Of a DNA stretch of 64,000 nt, positions 1 to 12,849 are shown piece by piece; position 1 is the first letter of the stretch, and each line of letters starts with the position of its first letter. This DNA comes from Nelumbo lutea (lineage: Eukaryota > Streptophyta > Magnoliopsida > Proteales > Nelumbonaceae), in NCBI GenBank assembly GCA_022828595.1, contig JAKGHH010000006.1, positions 11,966,633 to 12,030,632 of the forward strand. The letters run 5' to 3'. Made by a program: the position numbers and the translations under genes. Below the pieces are notes generated by a model that was not told where the DNA came from, ran no database searches, and was given only the letters and a program-made list of their open reading frames with translations.

Positions 1-1432
1 TGCGTTTATTTGAAAAACTGCACTAGATCATTGTTACTGTCTTGATTTGTGTGAGAGGAAACCGTTGGGGAGAGCTTCATTTTTAATATTAAGGTGTTTA
101 TTTATTGTTCAGATTACGTGGTGCCTAACATGGAAAAAAAAACACATTCATCAACTAGGTTTTTTTTTTTCATTTTTCAAGATAAATCCCATACAAAATG
201 TTTAATAAATTAACGGCCACAACACCAAACAGCTTCAAAGTGAGAGACTAGAATGTCTAAAACTTATTTGAAAAAACCACACTCCAAAAATGCATTTTTT
301 CATCCTTTTGTTTGGCTAATTTGACATTTTCTGAAAGCAAGAAAAACAAAAACAACTATATGTTAAAGAACACCATCTTATAAATTACTTTAGGCCAGGG
401 TTGGCACAGCAAGGGGCCAAGGATGGGCCCAATACTGAGGATTGATAGATCGATCACTGTTGGTTGATTCAAGTGCTGAACATGGAGCCCATTTCTTTGG
501 TTGGTGATGCAACCAATAAGCTTGGAATGAGATATTTGTTGAAACAATGATTTAGTTAGGAGACATTAGGTAAAGAGAGCATAGAATAGAATAGGGCCAG
601 ATATGTCTACCCACCCAGAGAGAGAGAGAGAGAGAGAGATGAGAGCCTGGCTTAGTGTTAGTATTACAGCTTGGATTCCACCAATCTCACTAATGTTTTT
701 GGTACTCGTCTCGAGTCTCGACCACCCTTCCCTGCCCAAAAAGAAACCCAGCTCTCTCAATCTCTCTCCTACTCCACTATGGTTTTCAATGTATTTTGCA
801 CCACAAACTGGAAACTAGGCTGAGATTCTGAGAACTACACCAACTCAGTAGCAATGAGGTCATGCTCACCCTATCATGACGCATGAATCAGTATTTTTAT
901 CACAATTACTAAAACACCCTTACCCCTTTTTTTCTTGGGTAAGGTAAAAAGAAATAAGCCCTCCAATGTCCACAGTACCCTTGAATATATATAAGACCCA
1001 GTTCCATAAAATATTGGGAATTTGATTTCATCTTACTTAAGAATGTCTGAACAGAAGCAGAATCGCATCAAACTATTGCAGGCATTAATCCCAAAAGCAT
1101 TTTTTATTGTTATAGTTCTTTTATGCATTTTTCCAATTCTTGAAACCAAATCCGTTTTCAACCTGAAGTTTTCCAGCCTAAGTTGACCCCTACCCGGAAT
1201 AGGATTGAATTGGGCTGGACCGAGACCCAACCACTGTCTCTTTGTAGAAAGTATATGTGGTTTCCAATATTGAGTGCAAGCTAGACCAGATAGCTAATTG
1301 GGCTTAAAGTCAAGCCCATGCAACAATTCCATGAACTGTTATGCTACACTGAAACCACCTTGTTTTACCGGAATGAAGTGATCTTAGAAGCTTCCACGTG
1401 CCAAGATAAAAGGATTAAGACCTACCATTAAC
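1..1432. other. Intergenic, no gene seen
   Basis: This AT-rich stretch has no convincing coding sequence. The short open frames are not conserved-looking. The only distinct structure is a (GA)n microsatellite near 616-639. Confidence 0.6.
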
Positions 1433-1739
1433 TAGGGCTGTTAATGGACCAGGTTGGATCCTGTCAAAATCAAATTCACTTTGGTCCAAAGTATTTATTA
1501 GATTCGATTAGACCTGATTCATCCATCCTTAATGGGTTTATATTGGATTAGGTCAGATTGAACCAATATCTGGTCTATTAATAAAAGGTAAGAATACAGG
1601 TGTCAATGGACTGGGTTTGGTTGGAACCAGTCTAAATTAAAAGCAATTTGGACAGATTGGATGGTCCATACATTAAATTGAACCAGTCCAAAATTGGACC
1701 AAATTGGATTGGATCAAATTCAGTCCAATTGACACCCTA
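1433..1739. mobile_element. hAT-type MITE, 307 bp
   Basis: The element starts TAGGGCTGTTAATGGACC and ends CAATTGACACCCTA. It is flanked by near-identical 8-bp direct repeats, CCATTAAC (1425-1432) and CTATTAAC (1740-1747). An 8-bp duplication with TAGGG-like ends is the hAT signature. The interior is built from short GGTCCA/GGATTGG-rich words. A relative lies at 16488-16893. Confidence 0.7.
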
Positions 1740-1912
1740 CTATTAACTGGTTCCTACTTTAATACAACACTTTGACCAAAAATCGGCTTAATTGGTTAAC
1801 AAGTAGTTAGCTGACTGTATACAGTAGAAAAAGCTACTATTAGAATACCAAAATAAGATGACTAAAGGCTATCAAATCTTGCATATTATTGACAAACTAA
1901 ACTATTATATAT

Positions 1913-4900
1913 ATAGCAAGGGCCCATGTGATGCATGGGATTTGTTAAGTGAAAGCTAAATAATAGAAATGGTCATTTACTAAAACACCCCTATAGTTTC
2001 ATTGATTTACTGAAATATACCCTATAGTTTGTATTTTATTAAAACACCACTCATAATTTGCAATGGATTTAATCAATTTTTCTTTAGATGATAGTGGAAA
2101 ATGACAGTGTCTACCCTAATGTTCATTTAAAAAAATTTAATCAAAGGAAAATAAAAACACCATTTTTACCCCTAATACGACATGGGCAACCACTCTATTG
2201 GCTATATTTGATTAGTTTTGTTTTCTATACAAAGAAGTGTTAAGGGTATTTTTGGAATAAAAAATCATGGCCTAATAGCAAAACAAACTCCATAATGAAA
2301 TGTTGATTAAGTAAATAAGTTGTAAAATATATGTGATATTTTAGTGAAATGAAAATTATAAGGTAGGTTTAAGTAAATATGTAAAACTATAAGGTGTGTT
2401 CTAGTAAATGGCCCTAATAGAAACACAAAAGAGTATACAATTGCTTTATATTTTCAAATTTTTAAATAATTAATAATTATTCATATTTTATATACAACTT
2501 TTAATAATTTTTTTATAATACAAAAGTAACAATAATTAATTTCAGTTAGGTTTACTCATCAAACTAATGATGACCAATCCGATCAAATCGACCCAAGTTA
2601 GTCAGTTTTCTAATATTTTAGGTTGGCTTTGGTTCACAAGTTTTCCAACTCGACCAAGTTGGATCAGTTTTTCTTTGGTTATTTGTAAATCAACCAAAAT
2701 CGGATGACCTAACAATTAATATATATTAATATTTTACATTTTAAGTATAATTTTTAATATGGAAATGTGTGAAATTTCCCATATTTCTTAGTCTAATTAA
2801 AATGTTTTATATCATAAATTTATTTTTTAACAATTGCATTATAATTTTTAAAATTATAATTTATTTTTTAAGTTTAAATATTTCGAACCGACTGACCAAA
2901 CCAAAAAATCGACTCAAACCGATACAACTTGAGTGGGTCAATTTTCACAAATGGTCAGTCAGCTTTATTTGACCAACTCCCCACCCTAACCAAGTCAATT
3001 TCGTTGACCAAACAACCTACAACTTAACTAAATTAATAGTCTCGTCTCTAATAAATAACAATAGTTTAATCTCCAAAAATTATTAAAAATTTATAGCAGA
3101 AATACACAATAATTAAAAATATATTGATAATGAAAAAATACAATAAGTACTAAAAATATATTAAATAAGTCAATAAATAGTATAATTTCAAATAATAGTT
3201 TAATCTCTAATAAATATTAATCAATAAGTTATAAAAAAAATACAATAAATACAATAAGCACAATAAACTAAATTTAAAAATTTCAATAATAGTAGTTTAA
3301 TCTCCAATAACTATTGAAAGTTTTTTGTTTAATAACAAAACAAAACTAAATTTATACATAATTATTGAAAATACATTAATCACGATAACAACAAATAATT
3401 ACTGCAATATAATAAATACTAATATTAATATATATATAATTATGTAATAAATATATATTAAGAGATTAAAATGATTATTAAAAAATATTAATTTTTATGA
3501 AAGTTATTTTCTTGAATTATTAATTGATATAAGTGAAATTGTTTATTAACAATATTATGTAAACATATTAAATTATTACTAAAGTTATTTCATTATTAAT
3601 TTTGTAAAATATTAAATTATTATTAATTTCAATATTATGATATTTTTATTTTCTACTTTTCAGATTTTTTTTAATTTATTACATAACTTCTTTATTTTAA
3701 CTAATTTAAAATCTAGTTATGTTAAATATTTTTTTATTTAAAATATTTAGTTATTTAAATACTTAAATAATATGTAAAATATTTAACTTTTTAAAATATT
3801 AATTATTTATTGAATTTAATAATCCATAAAATTATAATTTATACTATTATTACATAACTTCATTGTTAAATTTGTATGATATTAAATTATTATTAATTTA
3901 AATATTATTTTATAATTATTTTTCTACATATAAGAAAAATTTTAATTTATTACATAATTTCGTTATTTTATGGATTATTTTAATAATCCATAAAATTATA
4001 ATTCGTACTATTAATACATAATTTAATTATTAAGTTTTTAAGATATTAAATTAATAATTTCATTATTAATTTTTAAGATATATTTTGTAAAAATTCAAAA
4101 TTAATTTTTTATGTTTTTAATAAATAATTTAAATTTATTATATAATTTTGTTAGAATTCTTAAATAATTCTTAGTTTTTGTAGTCCAAACTTTCTTTAGA
4201 TATAGATAAAAAGTGGGGGAGAGGATAAATAGGATTTAGAGATAATTTATACATTTATGATTTTAAAAATACATTTATCGTAAAAAACAATAAATAATTA
4301 CCGGAATACAATAGATATTAATTTTAGTATGTATAATTATATAATAAATACAGATTAAGAGTTTTAAATGATTATTATTAAATATTAATTCTTTTGAAAG
4401 TTATTTTCTCGAATTATTAGTTGATATAATTGAGATTTGTATTTACAATATTATGCAAAAATATTAAATTATTATTAATTTCAATATAATGTTATAATTA
4501 TTTTTCTACTTTTCAGAATTTTTTTTAAATTTATTATATAATTTATATATTTTAACTATTTAAGATCTAGTTATGTTAAATATTTTTTTATTTAAATACC
4601 TAAATAATATTTAAAATATTAATTATTTATTGAATTGAACTATCCATAAAATCACAATTTATACTCTTATTATGTAATTTCATTATTAATTTTGTAAGAT
4701 ATTAAATTATTATTAGTTTCAATATTATGTTATAATTATTTTTCTACTTTGAAGAAATTTTTAAATTTATTACATAATTCCGTTATTTTAACTATTTAAA
4801 TTTTAGTTATGATAAATCTTTGAATAATCTATAAAATATTTAAGTTTTTTTTATTTGAGTTTTATTTATTTAAACATATTACATGTTATTAAATATTTGA

Positions 4901-5356
4901 AAAGCATTTAAATTGATAATCCAGAAAAACATAATTTAAATTTTTAGTACATAGTTTCTTGATATGTTTTGTAAAAATATAAAATTATTTTTATGTTCTT
5001 AATAAATATTTTAAAGTTATTATTTAATTTTGTTAGAATATTTAAATAATTATTAAATTTTTTAATCCAAACTTTCTTTAGATAGATATAGCTAAAAATA
5101 GGGGATGGGATATATAGGAATTAGAGATAATTTAGAAGAGAAACTCTCTACTAAATTAGAGATAATTTTGGAGATAAATAGGAATTAGAGATAATTTGGA
5201 GAAAGTGGGGGATAGTGGGGGAGGTAGTTTAATAGAAATTTTAGGAGAAGAGATTATTTAGGTTATGTGAAAGTGCATCTCATTGGTTGTTTTTAAAATG
5301 ACATGGAATAACAAAAATAAAAAGTTCAAAAAAAGGAGAAAATTTCTAGTAGAAGA
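1913..5356 (-). mobile_element. Non-autonomous Helitron, copy H1
   Basis: Read on the minus strand, the element begins A|TCTTCTACTAG at 5356. It ends with a short hairpin (CCCATG-CATCA-CATGGG, about 1921-1938) followed about six bases later by CTAT. Two other copies end in the same hairpin followed by CTAA (17375) or TTAG (32432), pointing to a CTAG-like consensus terminus, the Helitron rule. The interior is extremely AT-rich, has no Rep/helicase frame, and holds an internal direct duplication (about 3440-4240 against 4260-5090). It also carries a MULE-type MITE. The terminal CTAT is one base off the CTRR rule. Confidence 0.6.
1970..2414. mobile_element. MULE-type MITE inside Helitron H1, 445 bp
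   Basis: The element is flanked by a perfect 9-bp duplication TAATAGAAA (1961-1969 and 2415-2423), the Mutator-like target size. Its ends form imperfect terminal inverted repeats of at least 60 bp: TGGTCATTTACTAAAACACC on the left, and GGGCCATTTACTAGAACAC as the reverse complement of the right. The related Helitron copy at 17375 carries the same host sequence once and uninterrupted (TAATAGAAA at 17412-17420), so it is an empty site. A truncated copy lies in Helitron H3, ending at 32376 beside TTTCTATTA. Confidence 0.8.
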
Positions 5357-6423
5357 TGCCACGTAGGTGGCCTGAGCTTTCTCTCCGTTACCCCAATGGA
5401 GAACTATCAACCCCTCTCATTTTAGCCTTTCTTGCTCCCTCACGAAATCATGCCATCAATGTCTTCTCCCTCTCTCACAAAGCCACATCATCATGCCTGC
5501 ACACTACTTCACATTTCCTAACTCCAAATCATGAGAGGAGACGTGATAAGGTAGGAAAACAGGGCCAATACGCCTATTAATTTTCTATGCTTCTTCTAAT
5601 TAATCTACTCACAAATCTTCATTAGGCCATGTGGCAAATCAATAATGGAAAATATCAATTAAGGCTTCATGATTTAATTGAGTTAGAATCAATCATGAAT
5701 CTAAATCGTGATTTTCATTCAACCCAAAATCAGACTCCTAACGCATCTCATAGTCTCTCTTCCAAGTGAAACACCGACATCTTCTCCTTTCTCCAACTCA
5801 GCCAACTATTCAATCAAGAATTGTTTCTTCATTTTTCTCCTTCTATGCCACAAAACAGGGGATCTACCCCATTGTGTTTCTAACCTATAGTCTTCTCCTA
5901 TTGTGGTTCAACCATAATTGAATTAAAAGGTATACCGGTGGCACTACAAAGTCCAGCCCATTGTGCTCTACAGGTAAGCAAAACTTATTGCTGAAACAAG
6001 GGAGTCGTCTTTCTTCTTCTAGGCAACAAAATAGGGGCTCTGCCCCATCTTTCTAAACCACCATCTTCTCCTCTTACAGTTCAATTATCCTTTGATTCTC
6101 ATGAAGTTAAGTTAAAAATCACTACCAACATACCTCTACCATTTAAATCCTCCCCCATAGGTGAGTCACTTTATTAATCGTTCAGTTATTGTTACATTTC
6201 ACCGCTACTGTAAATCATTTAGTTTTTCTCCAACAGATCTCCACTATTATTAATACATTCAGTTGATTTAGGTGATCACAAGCTCACAGTAGCAAAGGAA
6301 GAAGGATTGTATTCATTGCACCGGTTTTGGTGTTTTGCTACTGTAGAGGTATGCTACTACATTCAACACACCTGTGTTAGTTGGGACGCATCTACTGTGA
6401 TTGCCCATTCGAGCGATCACTAT
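5357..6423. other. Intergenic, nothing recognised
   Basis: No long open frame or recognisable repeat boundary is seen between the Helitron 5' end and the first copia homology. Several TCTTCT-rich tracts occur. Confidence 0.5.
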
Positions 6424-7545
6424 AGGGAAGAAAGTTTACAAATTGCAAAAGGCTCTATATGGTTTAAAGCAATCTCCAAGAAGTTGGTTTGACAAATTTT
6501 GATTGGCTCTTGAAAGGTTTGGTTTTGTATAGGCCACTCCAATCACACTCTATTCATTAAGAGAAATTGTGCTTCTCTCACCCTTCTTGCAGTGTATGTT
6601 GACGACATTGTTGTCTCTGGTTGTGGTGCTGATGAGATTGATTCTCTCAAACAATTACTTAATGAGGAATTTGAAGTGAAAGACCTTAGTGATCTGTGAC
6701 ATTTCTTGGGAATTGAAGTGGCCTGCTCTAGACATGGTATCTTCATTTCATAGAGGAAATATGGCCTTGATCTCCTTGAGGATACTGGGAAACTAGGGGT
6801 TAAACCAACAGACACACCTATTGAATTGAATCATAAGATAAATGTCGAAGAGGGTGAGCCTCTTGAAGACAAAGCAATGTACCAACGACTAGTCGGAAAG
6901 CTCCTTTATCTATATATCTCACTCGTCCTGACATCTCCTATGTTGTTAATGTTGTTATCCAATACATGCATTCTCCTAGAACCACTCATCTATTGGCTGT
7001 AGAAAGAATCCCTACTTACTTGAAAAATGTCCAAGTCGTGGAATACTCTTCAAAAATAATGGTCATATGAAAATCGATGGGTATATTGATGCTGATTGGG
7101 TCGGATGTGTTGATGGTAGAAGATTGACTTCAAGGTATTGTGCTTTTGTTGAAGGTAACCTTGTGTCATGGCATAGCAAGAAGCAAAATGTTGTTGCCCA
7201 TTCAATTGCTGAGGTAGAATATAGGTCCATGACCCATGGTGTGGCTAAAGTGTTATGGCTGAGATCTCTTCTTAAGGATTTAGGGATTGAGTATGAGAAA
7301 CCATTATGGTTGTATTGTGATAACTAAGCTGATATCAATATTGCTCATAACCCCATCCAGCATGATATAACTAAGCATATTGAGGTCAACCATCATTTCA
7401 TCTGCAAGAAAGTTATTTATCAAAATGTTTGCTTGCCTTATGTCACCTCTAATATGTAGCTTGTTGATCTTTTCACCCAAGGAGTCACCAAAGTCAAATT
7501 GGAATCAGATTTATGCAAATTGGGAATGATGAATATCCATTCTCA
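6424..7545 (+). pseudogene. Ty1/copia reverse transcriptase-RNase H, 3' half of pol, degenerate
   Basis: Conceptual translation gives the copia RT signature KALYGLKQSPRSWF at about 6445-6486, then the catalytic YVDDIVVSG at 6593-6619. RNase H follows, with DADWVGC at about 7087-7107 and an open stretch to 7327. Several stops and frameshifts interrupt the frame, for example a TGA at about 6697, so it cannot make protein. The first half of RT is missing. The end runs into a polypurine tract (GAGGGGGAG, 7550-7558) and then an LTR, so this is the 3' end of an element although the gag half lies downstream of the same LTR. Confidence 0.85.
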
Positions 7546-7558
7546 AATTGAGGGGGAG

Positions 7559-7888
7559 TGTAGTGATACAGTGGATCAAACTTGATGTTTTTTATGTGTG
7601 GTCCCATAAGTTCAGTCTTTTATTTCTTATTTTTGGCTTTTTGCTTGCTTTCTTGTATTGTTATAGGTAGAAGGGAATTTTTGTCCTTTTACCTAATGAT
7701 ATGTTAAACATATAAATAATACTACCTTGGGTGGTAGTAAGTGATTTTCACCCATTCCTCTCTTGCTCTTCTTTGATTCTCTTTTCTCTTCTTCTCCCTT
7801 CTTTTTCTTCTCTTCTTCTCTTTTCTTCTTCCTATTGATTTTTTATTTTCGCTTGTACCCAAAAGTTCTTCTAATAGCAATAACTTCA
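7559..7888 (+). repeat. Ty1/copia LTR, 330 bp
   Basis: The LTR begins TGTAGTGATACAG directly after a polypurine tract and ends AATAACTTCA, two bases before a tRNA-iMet-type primer binding site. A TATAAATA at about 7711 is a likely U3 promoter element. It is the only LTR in this copia block and has element sequence on both sides. Confidence 0.8.
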
Positions 7889-7890
7889 AG

Positions 7891-7902
7891 TTGGTATCAT
7901 AG
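7891..7902 (+). other. Primer binding site (initiator Met tRNA type)
   Basis: TTGGTATCATAG sits two bases downstream of the LTR end. It differs by one base from TTGGTATCAGAG, the common plant copia site complementary to initiator Met tRNA. Confidence 0.75.
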
Positions 7903-8453
7903 TAGGTTTAGTTCTGCTCGTGAATCCCATGTAGGCTCTTCCCAGTTGGCTATAGGAGATTTTAATAGGGTTGGGGTTTTAGTTCTGTTCATGGCTTGAT
8001 TCTTGGAGATTGGTGGAGTTCAAATCCTTGCATAGGATGTTTCTATTCTTTGAGTTTGCTCAACAATTAGGAAGAATTAGAGAAAACTCTTTTTGAGGTG
8101 AGATTTAGGGTTTAAATCTTGGATTGAAGGTGCTGCCCAAAAGTTTCTAGGTAGTTTTTTCTCAACTCTCCAGAAGTTTATAACTGAAAGTAGGTTTTTC
8201 TGAAACCTCTGAGAGGTGCGACTACTTTTTGGAATTTATTGGACCGAGTAGGGCTTCTGAAATCTCGGAGGGTTATGACTATTTTTTTCCTAAAATTTTA
8301 TGGACCGAGTAGTTGCTTCTCCTTTATTCTCTCATCTCTTTTATTCAAAAAGAAAAGCGAGTATGTTCTTGTACTTCTTTGTATTGGACTCAACATGGAG
8401 TTCTTTGGGGATGAATAGAACCTGCTAGAGAGGTTGCTGAAAGGGCTATTAGC

Positions 8454-9081
8454 ATGACTGATAACAACCCTTTTCAGGTTACCACAATCAGGTTTGGTGG
8501 TTCTAAATATTTGGAGTGAGCTCAATCTGCCATGATGACAATTGGAGGAAGGGGAAAGTTAGGCTATGTGACTGGAGACACTAAGGAACTAGCCAAAGAT
8601 GACCCTTCCTATTACAAATGGGTTCAAGACAATTATCTTGTGATGACATGGTTGTGCAACTCAATGCAGCCCCATATTAGTAGAAATTACCTTTGGACAA
8701 AGACAACTAAGGATATTTGGGATAATATGAAAGAGATTTATCCCCAACCACTTGTGGCTAGGGCTTATGAGTTGAAAATTGAAGTAAACAACCTGAACCA
8801 GGGGGAGAAACCTATAATAAATTGGTTGAGAGAAATAGAGTTTTTGAATTTCTTGCAAGTCTGAATTCTGATTTTGACATTGTTAGACAACTTCTCACTA
8901 GGGAAAATGTTACCTTGTCTCAAGCCTATTCCCTAGTACATAGTGAAGAGAGTAGGAGGAAAGTTATGCTACAAAATTCTCAAATGGAAGTGGCATTAGT
9001 AGCTGCAAGACATAGGTATAGTGGTGAGAGGGAGAAAGAGATGAAGAATGAAGGAAAAAAATGTGTGTTTTGTGAATATTG
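8454..9081 (+). pseudogene. Ty1/copia gag, degenerate
   Basis: The frame starts at ATG 8454 (MTDNNPFQVTT) and reads as a copia gag (UBN2/DUF4219-like), with the spaced motif KDIWDNMKEIY at about 8709-8741. A TGA at about 8517 and a frameshift near 8820-8870 break it. The continuation (LTRENVTLSQAYSLV) is in another frame. The conserved gag architecture and the position after LTR and PBS fix the identity. Confidence 0.75.
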
Positions 9082-10790
9082 AAAAAAAAACCTAGGCTAA
9101 CAAAAGACACATGTTGGAAGCTTCACCCAAATATTATACCAAAAAGACTCAGGGATAAGAAGGGAAATGCAAATGTAGCTATTACATCAGATAGTTCTTC
9201 GCTTCAGGGGCCTCGATCTACTTCTTTGGAGGTCAGAGTTGCAGTCAAGGCAGCATTGACTCAATTGGATAATGAAACTGGGCTTGTAGGATCATCTCAG
9301 TCTGTCTCTACTACTTTTGCACCTCCTTCCTCCACATCAGACTTTGCCCACTCAGGTACAAGAGTTACTACTTTTTAATGCTCTACTCCAAGTAATACTA
9401 ACCCTACTTGGATTTTAGATTCTGGTGCATCAGATCACATAACAAGCTTGTCTTCATTATTTACTTCATACAACTTGTCTTTAGGTAGAGATAAAGTATT
9501 CATAGCTGATGGCTCTATTGTTTCCATTTCTGGCAAGAGAAACATCAGAATCTTTGATGCCATTACCTTGTCCTTAGTTTTGCATGTACCTAAGCTTAGC
9601 ATTAATTTACTTTCAATCAATAGTCTTATAAAAAGTCAAAATTGCTTAATAACCGTCTTTCCTGACCATTGTATTTTCTAGGATCTGGTGACAAGGAAGG
9701 TGATTGGGATTGGCCATGGGATGAATGAAATCTACTTATTCAAGTACAAACCTAAAAGTGATAGAGGATTTGCGAAGTCTTTTGTTTCTCAGTCTATGAG
9801 TCAGTTTATGATTTGGAATAATCATTTAGGTCATTTGTCTTTTGGGTCTTTAAAAAACTTGTTTCTTAATTTGTTTAAGTCAGTTCAAATGTCTTTTTTG
9901 AAGTGTGAGAGTTGTGAACTTGCAAAACATTGTAAATCATCCTATATTTTGAGTAATAAAAGAAATAATACTTCTTTTGAAATTGTGCATACAGATGTAT
10001 AGAGGCCATATCATATTCCTATTATGGGGGGTACAAGTATTTCTTATGGTTTCTTGATGATTATTCTCGTTTTTCATGGGTTTATCTTATGCGTTCTCGA
10101 AATGAGGTTCCCACCTTAACCTGTTCTTTTCATCAAATGGTCATCACTCAAATTGAAGTTAGAATGAAAATTTTTAGATCTGATAATGCTAAAGAATATT
10201 TCACTAAACATCTAAATTTATATTTTCTTGAGTATGGGGTTGTTCATTAAAGTACTTGTCCCCATACACCTCAACAAAATGGGGTAGTTGAGAGAAAAAA
10301 TAGGCATATCTTGGAAGTTGCAAGAAGTATTATGCTGAATTCTCATGTTCCCATTCGTTTTGGGGGGAATGCACAGTTGTGTACCTCATCAATCGAATCC
10401 CTTCCCGTGTTTTGGATATGGAAACTCATTTTTTATTATTGCATCCTGAGAAAGATTTGTACACCATCCCTCTTAAAGTTTTTGGGTGCACTTGTGTTTG
10501 TTCAAATTCTAGGACCCCATCGTTCTAAGTTTGATCCTAAAGCTGATAAATGTATATTCCTTGGTTATGCACAGAATCAAAAAGGATATTACTACTACGA
10601 TCCTAGTTTTAGCTCTCATTTTGTGTCCATGGATGTTACGTTTTTTGAGGATGTCCCTTATTACCTAGGTGTTTCTTCTCAGGGAGAAAATAATGAGAAT
10701 GATAGTCCTTGTCCTGAAGTTCATCTACAGTTGCAATGTTTGCAATTCATTAGAGTTTTTTCACTGAAATAGGCAAGGATTTTGAGAGAG
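9082..10790 (+). pseudogene. Ty1/copia protease and integrase, degenerate
   Basis: The aspartic protease site WILDSGASDHI is at 9410-9442. The GAG-pre-integrase zinc-binding region (HLGHLSFGSL...CESCELAKH) lies at 9826-9930. The integrase core follows in shifted frames: HTDV at 9989-10000, then fragments such as HTPQQNGVVERKN around 10266-10302. The C-terminal side, with LGYAQNQKGYYYYDP at 10558-10602, is open to 10772. The homology stops near 10790, before RT, which instead lies upstream at 6424. Confidence 0.85.
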
Positions 10791-10799
10791 AAGGGCCTG

Positions 10800-11867
10800 T
10801 AGTTGACCCTTCTTTTTTTGTGCAATAAATTTTCTTGATTTTGGGTGGCCTTTCATGGATTTCGTGCATCCAATGAGGGGATTGGGGCATGCCAGACGTG
10901 CATCCAATGAGGTATGATCGAACAAATAGGGTCGAGATGATTGAGATCTATGGCTGACAAGTTTGGGTCAATAAGATTTATTAAAATAGAATATTTATTT
11001 AATAAAGGGTCAAACAGGGGGAATTTTGGGATGAAATTTGGTGGGTAGGCCTTTTTGAACATCCCGAATTTGATGGAAGTAATGGATCTTTGATCAGAGG
11101 TGTAGATTGATTGATTCAGTTCAGAACATGGTCTTAGCTTATAGTTTTCCAATCAATGAAAGGGTCTGAAATGAAATATTACTTTTTCAACGGTCAAATG
11201 GAAGTATTTGGTCATGAAATTTGATGTGCTGGGGTTCTTTGGGTCTCTGACATGGTGGTGGGGTTTCATTGTTCCAATAAGGCTTGGATGATGGAGATTT
11301 GTGACAGGTGAGCTTTTAATTAATAAGATTCACCAAAACAGAATCAAGGCTTAATATTGGGTCAAATAAGGGAATTTTGGGATATAATTTGGTGGGTAGG
11401 TATGGATTGCGATTATGAGGTTGTTGGAAGGGTTTGATCATGTTAGGTATGTATAGATCACGGGTTTTAGGTTCAAGGAGCGTTGTAGTGTCAAACGCAT
11501 TGAAATGGAATTTCTGATGGATGATTGGCTAAATCCAGGAATTTAAGATTGAAATCTTGAGTGATTGTTTGTTTGAGGATTTTGTTTCATGTGATGGAGT
11601 TTGATCAGGGATCAAGTATGGTGATATGTCATAATCAAGACCATCAAAAAAGAATCATGTAGATTTAATGGTGGATTTATGGGCATTTAGGCTAAAATTT
11701 GATTTCTTAGGGTTTTAACATGATTTAAAGTGATTGGTGTGGTCCGATTGAGCATCCAAAATGTGGGAGATGTGTCAAAGAAGGGCCCGACCAAAAATCG
11801 GGTGCTAACACTCACTGAACTAATCATGCCAAACTCAGGAGGGCGGGGAGCGGGGGGGGGGGTCAAT
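10800..11867. other. Unassigned region, probably retroelement-internal
   Basis: No gene is recognised. A block of about 85 bp at 10965-11055 recurs diverged at 11315-11400 (shared words TTTTGGGAT and TTTGGTGGGTAGG). A G-rich tract (11839-11862) resembling a polypurine tract lies directly before the LTR at 11868. Part of this may be the 3' internal end of that element. Confidence 0.4.
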
Positions 11868-12566
11868 TGATGAGGGGTGATTTGGTCCTCCAATGATATC
11901 ACATCATGGCATTGCATAATAGTATAATGATAACTCAACACAACAGAAACAGACCCCAAGAGCACTTCAGACACTTCACAACCACCTTGACAATCTCGAC
12001 ACCACTCTGGTAGGCCGAATTGTGAATGGCCAAGCAAGACATCAAGTCGGTGTAAGAGGCAAACTGCTTTTGCTAATCTGACCCGACTTCGGTTAGCGAC
12101 TTGCCTAACATGTCGAGCAGCCTCCCCCTTAGCTAGATGATCGTCTCCAACTTCCCAGCAATCACGACGCTATGTCAGAAGAGCCGGTTATCACCCCACC
12201 CTCTTGGAGTGTGATTGGATAAACATTACCCGCTTACATGGAGTCTACCTCCAAGCGTAAAACCACCTCTGAACCAGACATGCTAGAGATCTTGGACGTG
12301 CTTCATGAGGCTTACGGCAACTCGCCTATATAAATGCCTCCCCTTCAACCTCATAAGGTACTCACGATTTAGCTCTCAAGCACTCTAGTTGTCTTGCATT
12401 CTTGCAATCACATTCCCAATTTGTTGACTTAAGCATCGAGGTGCCCACCCCTGGGTAAAGCAACCCGGACACTCTGATCTCTCTCTCTTGCAACTCGACC
12501 AAGCAACCTACTAAGTCTGGCGCCCAAGCTATCTACCAGTAGGGAGCACCTGATCACGCATCATCA
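11868..12566 (+). repeat. Tat-like Ty3/gypsy LTR, 699 bp
   Basis: The LTR begins TGATGAGGGGTGATTTGG after a G-rich polypurine tract and ends CACGCATCATCA. The start matches, diverged, the minus-strand start of the LTR at 22535 (TGATGGAGGGTGATTTGG). Both have the same TGATG...CATCA palindromic ends. TATATAAATG at about 12326 is a probable TATA box. No matching 5-bp duplication is seen upstream, consistent with a 3' LTR whose body has been lost. Confidence 0.6.
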
Positions 12567-12849
12567 ATAACTGTTAATATTACTAAATATGGTTAACAGT
12601 AATAGTAATTATTAATAACTTACCCCAATTATTTTTTTGATAAATTTATTTATTGTTTATATTTTAATTTTCTATAATAATTATTGTTTCATAGTTATTC
12701 ATTATTGAAAAACTTTTAATAATTATTAATTATTTATGAAAATATGAATAGTAATTATTCAAATTTATTTAATTTATAAAAATTATTCATCAAATATTCT
12801 TCATGAAGTTCTTCATAATTATTTATCAATTTTGTTAATATTTTAGGAT

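Noticed and set aside
603..818. 71-codon frame starting MSTHPERERERE
   Set aside because: It is generated by a GA microsatellite, with no leader, domain or conservation signal.
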